From assembly GCA_030159075.1 (NCBI GenBank), contig BROG01000078.1, forward strand, positions 1,269,501 through 1,333,500: a stretch of DNA of 64,000 nucleotides. The letters are read 5' to 3'. Of the stretch, positions 1 to 10,573 are shown piece by piece (within the stretch, counting starts at the first letter, position 1; every line of letters starts with the position of its first letter). Source of the DNA: Atrina japonica (taxonomy: Eukaryota > Mollusca > Bivalvia > Pterioida > Pinnidae). A model generated the notes under the pieces. The model ran no database searches and was not told where the DNA came from. It saw nothing but the letters and a program-made list of their open reading frames with translations. The position numbers and the translations under genes were made by a program.

Positions 1-1092
1 ATTAATCTAACAAGATTTTACTTCAGTATTTAAGGATGATAAAATTCTCTTCAGAAGTAATTTACATGGTCAGAAATTTGGGATTCCAGGCCAGACTGTG
101 AGAAAATTTGAATGTTACTCATAACTTTATTGAAATTCAGCTTATCCTGAAATCTGATTGACTGAGCAGACCAAGTTAAGAATATTCTTAAGTTTTTAGC
201 AAATGGGGCCCAGACTGTACTGCTGATAATTTTACTCAACATATCCAAACGTCTCAACGGCTCAGCAATATATTGAAATTGGTATGTAGCTGTATCACGG
301 GAAGATGCAGGTCTGGACAAATTCATAGTCAATTCTGAATTCCGGATTCTTGTTGAAAATAGGGTTACCATTCTTTGGTATCACAGATGCATCTTTAGAT
401 ATATTTTCAGTGAACAGAAAACAGGACAATTAAGTTGTTGTTTAGACAATTATGGCCTGTCTTTACATTGCAGGCCGATAGTCTGAGATTCGAATACCGC
501 CACCAGGACATAGTTACGGACATTTTTTGGTAAAACTCTCAGAGTATCAGTCGTATATCACAATAGTCACACATCTGTTGAATGAGGTTATTAGCAGAAG
601 CCCTATGTCCGCTTACAGAACCCTCAGTGTGCTATGTTTGTATAATATGTGACACTCTTCAAAACGTCATCCCTAACAAACGACTTTGATGTTGTTTATT
701 TAATTCTTCAATTACCTGGTCTTACTTCTGCTGTCCGACTTTTACACCGGTGACCTCTAGCGACAAATTAGCCACATCATTGACCGTGGTCACCTATAGC
801 GTTATATCAAGATTACCGACACTTTAAAATGGACATTTGTTCTAAAAATAGAGTGGTGGATGGCGGTTATGAATTTTGCATTATAAAAAGAATTTTATAT
901 AACAGGAAAAAGGTTCTTGAAAAAAATGTGGCATTATTGCGGGAATGGTGATAAATGGGATGATGATAATTTTTAGAATTGACTATTTGGTTTTGTTTAC
1001 ATGATTTTTTGTTTTTTTAAGTTAACTTAACTTTATTGCCAGCGAGGAGATTCATGTTGCTCTGACACATCTGTTTAATTTTCTTTTTTCAG
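1..1092 (+). other. Intron upstream of first visible exon, partial
   Basis: This stretch precedes the first recognisable coding exon of the plus-strand gene. It contains no convincing exon: the open frames here are short and AT-biased. The 3' end has a pyrimidine-rich tract followed by CAG at 1090-1092, a good acceptor for the exon at 1093. A degraded inverted-repeat element lies near 85-213; nothing else is recognised. Confidence 0.6.
85..213. repeat. Degenerate copy of the 150-bp inverted-repeat element (MITE-150)
   Basis: The core phrase CCTGAAATCTGATTGACTGA is shared with the intact copy at 8581-8730. Remnants of the GGGGCCC-type ends flank it. The terminal repeats are too eroded to define exact boundaries. 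Confidence 0.55.
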
Positions 1093-1250
1093 GCCATCCA
1101 CTACATACCCAGGCAGACCCGTTGCCAGTGTTAAACCAATGATTACAACTCCAGTCCCAATGCAGCCCAAGAGTAGGACCAACAATCAACCATTTCCCAT
1201 CACCAAACAGAAACCAGGTGTTTCTGTACACAAAGTTCTTACTACGACAG
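1093..1250 (+). CDS. Internal coding exon of a plus-strand gene (C-terminal region)
   Basis: The exon is bounded by a polypyrimidine tract plus CAG at 1090-1092 and a GTAAAA donor at 1251. The first base completes a codon begun upstream, and reading from 1094 gives 52 codons with no stop, ending with one base carried over to the next exon. The peptide is rich in Pro, Thr, Lys and Val and contains phrases such as PGRPVASVKPMITTPVPMQ; no fold is obvious. It joins in frame to the exon at 2467, and the whole reading frame stays open to the stop at 5917. The low-complexity basic and proline-rich composition suggests a disordered region of a nuclear protein. The upstream part of the gene is outside the window, so no start codon is annotated. 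Identity is discussed under the exons at 2467 and 4785. Confidence 0.75.
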
Positions 1251-2466
1251 GTAAAAAAGTTCATTTCATTTGAACTTTTCTTATCATGTTTTGCGGCCCT
1301 CCCCTCCCCCAGTTTGAGGAATTATTATCATTATTAGTTATTTATCAATTTTGTCTTTGCTCATGAGACACTTTACAACTTGTCCAATGAGACAAGTTTT
1401 TGTCTTTTCTCATCAGACACTGTATATTTTTGTACTTTCCCATCAGAGATTATGTATTTTAGTATTTTCCAATCAGAATATATTATGTCTTCTTTTTGCA
1501 CGTTTATAGGCTTACCAGTATATTATAAACATCGCTCTCATTGGGAATCTCAGTTCCCCAAAAAGTACCGGTGAAAAACAAACACTGGGTCAGTTATAAA
1601 CAACTATTTTAATGCAGATTAAAACTAAAAGGATATAACAAATGTATGTCGGTAGGTCAAATGTGAATTCGGTTGAAAATAGAAACTTTGGGTCGAACGA
1701 TCCCTGACCCCGTTTAAGCTGTTAGTGATGACAGTTTAAAAATGTTGAAGACAGATAAACATAAACTACTTCGCTAGACTTAAATGCGTTTTAATTAGAG
1801 TTTGAGTTAACACATCTTTAATATTCTCGGGAATGAACGACATTAAAACTGCACTACTCGCTAGGTGTATGTGATACTCGTCGTCTGCCATGACAGGTCG
1901 ATGTTTAATCACATGGTTGTCACATGATCAGACGTTATCATTTCTGTTCATGGATAAGATATTACTTAAAACTTGACACAAAATAGAGGATTTTGTCTAG
2001 TCTTGAAAATAAATGATGACCATGATATGAATTTAGCAGGACAGTAGGGCACTCGCCATTTTATTTTGGGCCAATAACTACTTCAGTGTGATATACTTGT
2101 CTTTGATCAACTTCTGGTTGCTCAGACACCAAAGTGGTATTTCAGGTGCTGGTAAAATCCTCTAGTTTTACCCTGCGTTTCCACAAAAGTCCGGATTGGA
2201 TGACGCAAACATTGAGGTTACCGGTCATTTAGACTGATTATTTGACGAATTTCATCAGACTTTTGTCAAATTTACCGGTTTTGCCAGTAAGATCGATGGA
2301 TTTCAAAAACTCTGAAATTTTTCCATTTGATTTGGGAAAAGTAGGTGTGAATAATGTGAAAGTAGGCGGCATAAATTGCCAGGTACCGGATCTTAAGGAG
2401 CACCCTGTATCATTATGGTTTTTTTTTAACTTCCTATCATGATGTATTTTTGTCTTTTCCCATCAG
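1251..2466 (+). other. Intron of the plus-strand gene
   Basis: The intron runs from GTAAAA at 1251 to CCCATCAG at 2459-2466. No exon is supported inside. It begins with a short tandem array of 3'-splice-site-like sequences (1349-1476, separate entry). The rest is AT-rich with no recognised repeat. Confidence 0.75.
1349..1476 (+). repeat. Tandem array of 3'-splice-site look-alikes
   Basis: Pyrimidine tracts ending in AG occur at 1367, 1391, 1416, 1446 and 1476; the last three are spaced exactly 30 bp. The unit is close to TTTTTGTCTTTTCTCATCAG. The genuine acceptor of this intron at 2447-2466 is nearly identical to it, including the bases just after the AG. See the finding on decoy acceptors. 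Confidence 0.7.
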
Positions 2467-2718
2467 ACATAATGTTACCAGGAACAATAACCAGTACTCA
2501 GTCTGGTACAGCACCGGAACCAAACCGAATTCCCGCTGGAGAGCAAATCTTTATCATCAAAACGCCAAAGGGAGTGTACATACGAACCAGCACTGGAAAG
2601 ATATTTGCTGTCAGAGCAAAGTTTCCACTATTGCAGGGGCTAACAAGTGCTACAGCATCAAATGTGTCTTCATTTACGGCCACGACTATCTCTTCATCAA
2701 CTGCAGCATCACCATTAA
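2467..2718 (+). CDS. Internal coding exon with a compact conserved-looking block
   Basis: This exon is flanked by CCCATCAG (ends 2466) and a GTATGT donor at 2719. Phase matches both neighbours: two bases complete the codon from the previous exon, 83 codons follow, and one base carries over. The middle holds the least repetitive part of the visible protein: PEPNRIPAGEQIFIIKTPKG followed by VYIRTSTGKIFAVRAKFP. It reads as a short beta-rich module, with alternating hydrophobic residues and two Gly turns. It is followed by a Ser/Thr/Ala-rich linker. I have an uncertain recollection of a similar block near the C-terminus of ARIP4/RAD54L2-type SNF2 helicases; the helicase domains themselves would lie upstream of the window. 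Another nuclear scaffold or coactivator is possible, so no gene symbol is given. Confidence 0.75.
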
Positions 2719-2943
2719 GTATGTTTACCATTTGTTCATTAAAAGTTATTTATGTGTAAGAAATTTAGTCAGGAATTAGAGTACAGGGAAATTTGAACTT
2801 TGATCTCAATGGAAGTTTGATTATAGTCGGATCAGTGACAGAGTCAGATATGCCGTTTGTGGCAGTAATTAATTTGTATATAGAAATAGAATAGCCACAT
2901 TATATTTTTTTGAATTACTGTTATTGATTCAGTCCAATAACGA

Positions 2944-2987
2944 GAGGCCTCGGTGTCTGAGTAATAAGAGCATCGCACTTTGAATGG
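2944..2987 (+). repeat. SINE-2 tRNA-like head fragment
   Basis: The phrase GTCTGAGTAATAAGAGCATC matches the A-box region of the second SINE family in this window (compare 8968 and the reverse complement of 22080-22125). The body and tail are missing. Confidence 0.5.
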
Positions 2988-3237
2988 GTATCACTATAGA
3001 CAGTGTATAGTAGCTGCTGATAATGGTATTGTGTTGGAAGTACATGTTGAACTTAAAGATCTCGGCCACAAAAATTCAGAAGTCAGAAAATTCTTGATAT
3101 TTGATATCCCTTTCATCAGGCTGCACGCGATCATTGTAACGGAAGTATCCATTGGGAGCTATGTGCTCGTTGAATCCTTCCGAAACGGCAATGTTGCATA
3201 GTCTGATGACACAGATAGAAACATACGTGTAGTTACG

Positions 3238-4521
3238 CAGGGAGTAAAATTAGCACTCGCCCAGTCGCATTTGCGACCATTTTTATGCCTGGGCGATGGC
3301 GAGTACAACCATATCCATAAATGTCCATTTTTCTCTTCTCTTTCTTTCTAGTCCGCATCAATTTTGTTATGTAAATCTGGGTCTGTGAGATGTTTAATGC
3401 TTTACATGTCATAACGTTATGTTCAAGCGTATTACTTGTACACAATTAATACCACGGTGTGTACATGTTGACAAGGTGGTCAACTTTCGACAAAATTTCG
3501 TGATTTCTTTGAATCCTAGTTAGGTCGGCACATGGTGAAATCCGCACTTAATTCATGCACATCGACATCTAATGATTTCAGCACTTGTTTCTTTTATAAC
3601 TGCATTTTCAGCAGTTGCTTACAAATTATTTTGATATTGGCACTCGGGCCTAATTGATAGATATTTTCACCCGTTGAACATTATCCGGTAGGATCTCATA
3701 ATTATCGCCTTAATATGTAACCATTAGCCCCTCTTTGAATCCTTTGTTCCTTTCGAACGACTGCTTGGTCAAAACAATGTTTTGATAGTAAATAGCATGT
3801 TTAAATTAAAACAGATAATTTGGAGATGTATGTTTTTTTTTTGTGTCAACAGTGACGTGAATTTGTGACATAATTATCAAGAAAGCATATTATACACTAC
3901 TCCAATAAAATTAGAGCTCGCCTTACTTCGGATGTGCCAAAGTGCTAGTCAGTCAAAAGTATCTCGCCGTTTAAACCTCGAATATTGAGTAATTATACAC
4001 ATAGATTATTTTTGAAAATGAATCTTCTCTTCTGAGATAAACATTTTTTAATACCATTTGGTTAACTTGATAGATATTTCCAAGTGTTGAAAAAAAAAAT
4101 TTCCAGGTGCCTATTTAACTACATTAAGTGCTGATTTACATGTTTCCAAAGTGGGGTGGGATTTGACTTGTAACCATTCCTTGGACTCGTAAGTCTTTGT
4201 CATGCGATGTTACGTTGCTGAAAACCCCAGCAAGAAACTAGCCATAGAATACTCCAAAGTGTACCAAAAAAATTAAAAAAGAACCACTCCTCGACAAAAT
4301 GGATGGGAAATTGTCAATGGTTGGTTATTCATGATTGCATGCAACATGATAAAAGCTATATAGAAAGAGAAATTGAGTTTGAATTCAAATGAGAAATGTT
4401 TTTTTTTTTATTTTTTTTTTTTGTACAAATAGCTGGGCCCCAGAATTTCAACCTGGGCCCCTAGATTTTTTGTTCTAGGGGCCCGACTGGTCCTGGATCC
4501 TGCAGCCAATTTTACTCCCTG
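3238..4521. mobile_element. Non-autonomous hAT-like DNA element, 1.28 kb
   Basis: The ends are inverted: CAGGGAGTAAAATT at 3238 and AATTTTACTCCCTG ending at 4521. Just inside the left end is an internal hairpin built from CTCGCC and GGCGAG phrases around CATTTGCGACC; a related fragment lies at 20570-20690. No transposase reading frame is visible inside. No convincing 8-bp target duplication could be matched, so the hAT label rests on the CAG-type ends only. Confidence 0.55.
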
Positions 4522-4564
4522 TTATATCTATGTATTGTTCGATACAAAATTGAAAAATTTCATT

Positions 4565-4655
4565 TTAACTAATTTACCCTTAAAGACACACATGGAATGG
4601 TCTAAGTCATTGATTTACGGAAGAGTCCATTGTTTTTCAGGGGTTGATAAGTTAA
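4565..4655. mobile_element. 91-bp MITE, family TTAACTCATCCACCCC
   Basis: Imperfect inverted ends TTAACTAATTTACCCTTAAA and CAGGGGTTGATAAGTTAA enclose a 91-bp element. A copy of identical length lies at 38128-38218 and another of about 90 bp at 47930-48019. Confidence 0.7.
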
Positions 4656-4677
4656 CCAAATTTGACTGTGCATGTTT

Positions 4678-4680
<3 letters not shown>

Positions 4681-4748
<68 letters not shown>
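4681..4748 (+). repeat. Poly-C homopolymer, 68 nt
   Basis: An uninterrupted run of 68 C lies 36 nt upstream of the acceptor of the terminal coding exon. The transcript would carry poly-C (i-motif-prone) and the template strand poly-G. The long Pro/Gly open frames across it are artefacts. Confidence 0.98.
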
Positions 4749-4784
4749 TTCTGCTCACTTCATAATTTTTTTCTGCCATTTCAG

Positions 4785-5917
4785 GTGCACAAACTACTTC
4801 ATCTACAGACATCCTGTCATCCACCATTGAAGACAGTCTTAGTAAAGATAATTCGCAACCTGTCACGATGCCATCTTTATCATCAAACAATAATTCGGTA
4901 GACATTCTCGCATCAATTTACTCGCAATCAGACCAAGTCAACACCATGCTAGAGAGAAATGACTCTACAAATTCTCTCGCGTCTCATTTTGGTGTTGCGG
5001 ATATGGTGGGTAGTTCAGATTCTAATATGAGTGAAAGTGACAATTTCTTGAATCTTGCTACCAAAACACATGAACAAGATCTAGACAAAAGATATCAAAA
5101 GATTGCTCCCAATCTTAGTCGATTACCGTCGCAGCTTCTTAATAATAATAGCAACAATCGTTCACAATTTTCTCATGATCAATCCCATAGTTCAAATTCA
5201 AGAGATCAGTTTTTAGATTCTAGTAATTCACAGAAAATGTCTCAAAATCAGACAGATATGCCAAGTAGTATTTCTTCAGAAATGGACAACACTAATTCAG
5301 GATCAGACATTTATTCCCCGGCAACGCCATTTTTGTATGATAACCAGTTAATATTTCCAGAAGACAATTTTCAGAACTCTCCATTACCTAACTCAGCTGG
5401 AAAAGGAAATTCCACAAATGTGAAAAGTTCACAAAACTCTGTCGGTAATTCGGACTTTAGAAATACAGACTTCAATGAGGTAAGCACTGCAAATTCAAGT
5501 ATGAACAGTAACAACGGTATGCAAAATATGGGAATTCCCACAATGCAGAACATGCCACCCATGTCAATACAACCAGGAATGATGGGATTTCCTTTTGCAC
5601 CATATCCTTTCCCAATGCCTCAGCCATTTTTGATGCATGGTGGAATGGATCCTAACTACATGTCGCAACTGCAGATGCCTGGACAAATGGGTCAAAGCAG
5701 TGGATACATGGGTGGTATGTCGCCTGGATTGGGAATGCCACATACTGGCATGGGAATGAGAAATCTGCCACCATTTAGCAATTTGGTTGGAATGCAGCCA
5801 CAAGGAATGGGATCCAATCCAATGGATGTTCAAAATAAAAGGTCTGAAGGCAGTGCTGTTGGCGGTGGTAGTCAACAGGGTCCAGAATATCAGGAAGATC
5901 AATCTGAACAATTTTGA
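4785..5917 (+). CDS. Terminal coding exon: Ser/Asn/Gln- and Met/Pro/Gly-rich C-terminus
   Basis: The exon starts after TTTCAG at 4784; its first two bases complete a codon started at 2718, and the frame stays open for about 377 codons to TGA at 5915-5917. The first two thirds are Ser/Asn/Gln/Asp-rich, with a possible short helical segment NNSVDILASIYSQSDQVNTM. The last third (from about 5500) is Met/Pro/Gly-rich, with aromatic phrases such as PFAPYPFPMPQPFLMHGG and many repeated GM and MG pairs. This is typical of intrinsically disordered transactivation or condensate-forming tails. It has no zinc finger, helicase or membrane segment. Together with the two preceding exons it forms the last ~514 residues of a protein whose N-terminal part is outside the window. 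A C-terminal region of an ARIP4/RAD54L2-like chromatin protein is a tentative possibility only. Confidence 0.85.
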
Positions 5918-6990
5918 ATGTGCAATGAGTCATCATCTCCGCATCTTTTTTTTTTTCCAGTTGACTCGTGTAATATTGCATCATCATTATCGTCATTATT
6001 CTTTTTGGCCTCCTTCAGGAAGGAAGTACAGTAAAAACTGAAAATATTCCTGTGAATGAATTGATGAACTATATTCGTTTTTACATGAACTTTTGTGTGC
6101 TGCGTTTTCTAATTAATGGTATGATTTGTTCTGTTTTAAAAACATTTTCATACCTTCATTTTTATAGAGAAATTAAATATATTGGTTTCAAGAAAACTAT
6201 TCACTTGCACCATATAGAAATTTACAACATTTTTGTCCTTGTATAACAGTAGTCCAGGTACTGGAGATGACACTCACATTTCATGAAATGTTAATTTTGA
6301 AAAAATTCGATTCACAACGTAGTTCCAAAAATATAATGTGAATAATTAGTCATACCAATATTGAAACTAGCACACATAGTGAAGATCAAGTTGCTGTACA
6401 AAAGTTAGTTTTTATGTAAAATATTGACTTTTTTGTCTTTTGACATTTACGTTATGAAATTGAAAAAAAATCCAAGTGAATATATGTACATTGTCCATAA
6501 ATCATTACTTTTTAGCTTTATAAAAAAAATTGCATTTTTATTGCACACTATTTGCTTGCATGTCATCATTGTACATATTTTCTTTTGTAGGTATTTATAT
6601 AAAATTTCTATTTTGTTTTTAAATTGCAGGTTGTTGATTGTCTACCATTTTTATCTTGTTTTAATCTGAACATATACACAGAGAAAGTCTGGTCATCAAG
6701 CTTTAAGTGTGAAAAACTGTATAGATGGAAATTTTCGCCTTCGTTTACTTTTCACCTGTGTTTTTGCCCTTTAAAGTGCTCTTTCAAAGAGTTTCATTAA
6801 ATTTTATTTGTAATATTTCTGTTAGAATATTACTGTGATGTTATAACAACACAAATGTTTGACGAGCCATTGATTGCGACGTCATAATTGAAAAGTCTGC
6901 CAAATGGTGTCACGTCGGGCCTTTTGTGAAAGGTCAATAGTTTTGTTCGATTCATCGAGCTAACAGGAAAATAAAGTTTTTATGGTACAA
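5918..6990 (+). other. 3' UTR of the plus-strand gene
   Basis: The region after the stop is AT-rich with poly-T tracts and no coding signal. A canonical AATAAA lies at 6970-6975, suggesting an end near 6990; another AATAAA-like cluster lies near 7270. Positions 6840-6930 carry an interspersed motif, GACGTCATAATTGAAAAGTC, with relatives at 15000-15130 and 44220-44380. Confidence 0.55.
6970..6975 (+). promoter_or_regulatory. Candidate polyadenylation signal AATAAA
   Basis: A canonical hexamer lies about 1.05 kb after the stop codon of the plus-strand gene. It is the first perfect AATAAA in that interval. No transcript evidence is available. Confidence 0.45.
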
Positions 6991-7470
6991 TTAAAAATTT
7001 TTGAAAGAACACCTTTAAATATGAGGTTTAGCAAAATGTTCCAAAAAAATTAAAGACCTTAAGAAAACGATGGAGGACTAATTTTAACGTGAAGCTGGTG
7101 TGTTTTATGAAGTAAACAGGTGAAAATGATTTGAAGCGAAATTTTGCAGTATACTGCAATGTTATTGTAATGGTCATATTGATCTTAACTTGTTCAGAAT
7201 ACTTTATTTAAACCATCTCTTTCTGATTGTGAATGCATTAAAAAAATAATTTTTTCACAGAAATTTGTAAATAATAAAAAAATTGAAAATAGTCAGGGTC
7301 TAGATATTTTGCTGTTTGTAATTGCCAACATCAACAACAAATCAGATGGTTCTTTAATAATAAAAATCATGAAGAAGGTTGATTGTGCATAGTACATATG
7401 CAATTTAGAGAATCAAGGAATGTCTCGAGGGATCCAACTCTTTTCTAATGAATTTTGGTATCAAAGAGAG

Positions 7471-7620
7471 CTGGGCCCGGCACCATAAAACTTGAGAATT
7501 TACTAAGTCTGAGAAAATTCTCAAATTGGCCTGCTTAGCCAATCAGATTTCAGGATTAGCCAAACTTGAGTAAAATTTTTAGACTTAAGTAATTTGTAAT
7601 TTTTATGGTGCCGAGCCCTG
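7471..7620. mobile_element. MITE-150, full-length copy
   Basis: The 150-bp element has inverted ends GGGCCCGGCACCATAAAACT and TTTTTATGGTGCCGAGCCC, with inner inverted phrases such as TTTACTAAGTCTGAGAAAAT. It is the same length as the copy at 8581-8730; other copies are at 28007-28135 and 85-213. The whole element can fold back on itself. Confidence 0.85.
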
Positions 7621-7695
7621 GTCTTACTCAAAGAATAATTTGGGTTCTTTCTGAATCTGGTCTTTCAATACAGGTGGCCATTCGTGACAATGGTC

Positions 7696-7816
7696 TATCA
7701 AGACTGCCTCTACTGGTGGTCGGGGTTTCTCCTCCACCAATAAAAACTGGACGCCATCATATGACTGAAAGATTGTTGAGTATGGCATAAAACAAAAAAT
7801 CAAATCAAATCAAATA
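7696..7816 (+). repeat. SINE-2 tail with (CAAAT)n end
   Basis: The phrase TTGTTGAGTATGGCATAAAA matches the 3' end of the complete SINE-2 copy at 8968-9182. It is followed by a short (CAAAT)n tail at about 7801-7815. The tRNA-like head is missing. Confidence 0.6.
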
Positions 7817-7946
7817 CTAGTAAAGTTTTATTTTTGTCCAGAGGAGCATAATATATGTGTACAGGGAAGTGGGGTTTACAAGATATTTTCCAATTCCACA
7901 AAGACCAAATTTCAAAATATTCTATACAGCACTTGAAGTAAATAAC

Positions 7947-7977
<31 letters not shown>

Positions 7978-8029
7978 TGGTCCCAACAAATTTTTGCAAT
8001 GTCCCATATTTTTACCCCACCCAACTCCC

Positions 8030-8210
8030 AGGGGCATATGATGTCAATGAAGTGTGAGCAACCCCTAGATAAGTTTGGTTACTCTATCACAATCCAAACT
8101 TAAAATATTTCACTTTATATGTAAGCGGGACGGAATTACGGACAGACAGACGGACAATCCAAACACTAGATGCCCCCCGGGGGACTTTTCAGGCTGGGGG
8201 CATAATATTT
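8030..8210. repeat. Interspersed molluscan-type repeat with GACGGACAGACAGACGG phrase
   Basis: The segment contains GGACAGACAGACGGACAATC followed by GATGCCCCCCGGGGGACTT. This phrasing is typical of dispersed repeats in molluscs, recalled from general knowledge. It has no coding potential. Confidence 0.5.
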
Positions 8211-8580
8211 ACCAAAGTCAAAATGTAATATAAAGCAAATGTAGCTTCATTAATCCTCTCAAACACCATAGACAACAATGGACTGCTCTAATACAGTGAG
8301 AGCATGCTATTTAGATATGTGGGGTTGACAAAATAAATAAACGAGCTTCATTAAATTTGATTTGATTCCAGCATTAGTCTGTGTATGTGCATTATATTCA
8401 GCAGTAAATGTAGGAGAAAATTTAACATTTTTAAGAGTGCCATGTATTGTCTGTTCTGTGTTGATGTTCATTTGTTTACTATTTCGTCATTTTTGTTTGT
8501 ACCTGTTTGTAACGCAATACACATCATTGTCAAAGCCACCGTTTTGTGATTTGTTATTTGTTTGGGGCTTTTTAGGCCAA

Positions 8581-8730
8581 CTGGGCCTGGCACCATAAAA
8601 CTTAAAAATTACTTAAGTCTAAAAATTTTACTCAACTTTGGCTAATCCTGAAATCTGATTGACTGAGCAGGCAAAGTTGAGAAAATTCTCAGACTTGAGT
8701 AAATTCCTAAAGTTTTATGGTGCCAGGCCC
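8581..8730. mobile_element. MITE-150, near-perfect foldback copy
   Basis: Ends GGGCCTGGCACCATAAAACT and AGTTTTATGGTGCCAGGCCC are perfect reverse complements. Length is 150 bp, as in the 7471 copy. There is no reading frame. Confidence 0.9.
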
Positions 8731-8967
8731 CGACTTTGGATTAAAGCTTAACTACAAAATATACATTTTGTAAGGATGGTTGTATGGCCTTAATACCTCA
8801 CAATAGTATCGGATGGATCCCGTTAAAAGAAGTTGTACAAAATTTTCTTCCCAGGAACATGACAAACTTGAAAGCCTAAAACAAAAAAATTAGCAGGATC
8901 TTCTTCTTCTACATTTTTAGGTTACCTGAATGACTTGGGGATATATCTTCAGGAATCTATGGGTTAC

Positions 8968-9182
8968 CATGGCCAAGTGGTTGGAGCATCATGAAGTCTC
9001 TTACCTCTAGTCTGTGCTGGTATAAGCCTCTGCTGGAACCTAAGCCGGTTTTTTGCAAGAATATTTCCCAGTTTATTTGCGGGAGGCTGGTGTAACAGGG
9101 TTCTCTCCCTCCACCATAAATAACTGGCCACCACCATAAAACTAAAAAATTGTTGAGTGTGGCATAAAACACCATTCAAACA
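8968..9182 (+). repeat. SINE-2, complete copy
   Basis: The tRNA-like head GGCCAAGTGGTTGGAGCATC at the left resembles an A-box. A body with AGCCTCTGCTGGAACCTAAG follows, and the 3' end is ATTGTTGAGTGTGGCATAAA with an A-rich tail. Other copies are at 10574-10792 and 21891-22125 (minus), with fragments at 2944, 7696, 36508 and 50541. Confidence 0.75.
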
Positions 9183-9466
9183 AAATCAGGAATCCAAAAG
9201 AGATGAAAAGAGCTATAGCATCCCAACCTAAGTCTTTCAAATTAAAAAAAATCGTTCTATTGATATTAAGATGTTGAAATGTGTAAAAAGTGCCAAACAA
9301 ATGACATTTGCAATAGGTCAGCATGGGTGCCAGGCCTCCAGATCTTTCTCATGTACCTTTGTATACAAATTCCAATCAAATTAATAAGCCATTTGCATAA
9401 AACTATTCTATGTCATCTGTAGCTCATTTATGTAGATTTTGTTTTCATTCACTAACTTTGTAGATA

Positions 9467-9942
9467 CAGTAAAACCTGCAATAATAGACACCTTAATGTA
9501 GAGGACACCCCCAGATAACGGACAGTTTGTCTAGATCCCGATTTACATTGTTGTATAAGACTTCTAGTGTCCGTTTTAAATAAATAGACACTTCCCTTAC
9601 ACGGACAAAATTGTTGGCCCGAATATGCATAATTTCTGTATATTTAACGTTGAATTAGCAAACAGTTTTCCTATGATTGACTTCCATTGCCACAGGCAAT
9701 TTCTTGCTAACTTTAAGTCCCAACTTCTATCTTGAGAAACACTCCTACAATCTTTTATTTTGTGTTTTTGCCTCGTATTTATCTCCTTGAATTTGATTGT
9801 AACAGTTGATTACAAGAATGATTGCGTTGATTATACGTATGAATGTTTTAGCAGTGAATGATCATCCTTCATTCAGCAGACGCCTCTCTAAAATGAAATT
9901 TGATTAGTCCGGCAACTGTCCGCTAAAAACAGGTTTTACCCT
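9467..9942. mobile_element. pogo/Tigger-like MITE, 0.48 kb
   Basis: It begins TA-CAGTAAAACCTGCAATAA and ends with ACAGGTTTTACC, an inverted pair of the CAGTnnAACCTG type used by several elements here. Internal phrases on both arms (GGACACCC, CAACTGTCCGC) are partly complementary. The right-hand terminus is slightly eroded. Confidence 0.65.
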
Positions 9943-10199
9943 ATTGACTTATCAATTATACATACCAAATTTGGCATCTGATTATTGGTTCAGGAGAAGA
10001 TATTTAAAGCGATACCAAGTTTGGGTCCTTTTTTGCCTCTTCAGGGTCATAGCCCGTATTCATTCACAAACATAATACAGCTCTGCATTGGAATACATTC
10101 TATCAAGTTAGATTAAAAATTGTCCCCCTGGTTCTTGTGAAGACATTAGAAATGTTCAAAAATTAAAACCATGTGACAACAAACAAAAGACCATAGCAA

Positions 10200-10222
10200 C
10201 TACCGACTGAGCCGGGCCGGCT
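10200..10222 (-). repeat. SINE-1 head fragment
   Basis: The phrase ACCGACTGAGCCGGGCCGGC is the reverse complement of the SINE-1 A-box head seen at 57487. The body is absent. Confidence 0.6.
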
Positions 10223-10573
10223 CTATTCCATTCTTGAAGTATTTACTATGAAGATAGTTGTCCCCTAAAATAAATTTTGACCATGTTAAATTATCACTTT
10301 CAACACATAACAAACATACTGCAGAATCAGAGACATTTGGTTGGTTAAAATTTAGTTTTTAAAAATAAACCAAATTTGTTGAAAATTCAAAATTTTGTTG
10401 AGATAAAAATATGTGTTTGTAAAGGAACCCACCGGGTATCTTATTACTAGGTATAATTTATGCAAAACTTTGTCACGGTTAAAATTTCGTTGACAAATGA
10501 AAACATCAAAATTCTAAGTTTATAACCACAACCAAATTTTCTTATTCTACAGTATTGTTATTATTTTTGTTTT

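Larger units (their letters stand above)
2719..4784 (+). other. Last coding intron of the plus-strand gene
   Basis: The intron runs from GTATGT at 2719 to the acceptor TTTCAG ending at 4784. It is occupied by a SINE-2 head (2944-2987), a 1.28-kb inverted-repeat element (3238-4521), a 91-bp MITE (4565-4655) and a 68-nt poly-C tract (4681-4748) that ends only 36 nt before the acceptor. Confidence 0.75.

Noticed and set aside
4535..4905. Open frames encoding poly-Pro and poly-Gly across 4681-4748
   Set aside because: They are products of the 68-nt poly-C tract; the region is intronic and the flanks show repeat sequence.
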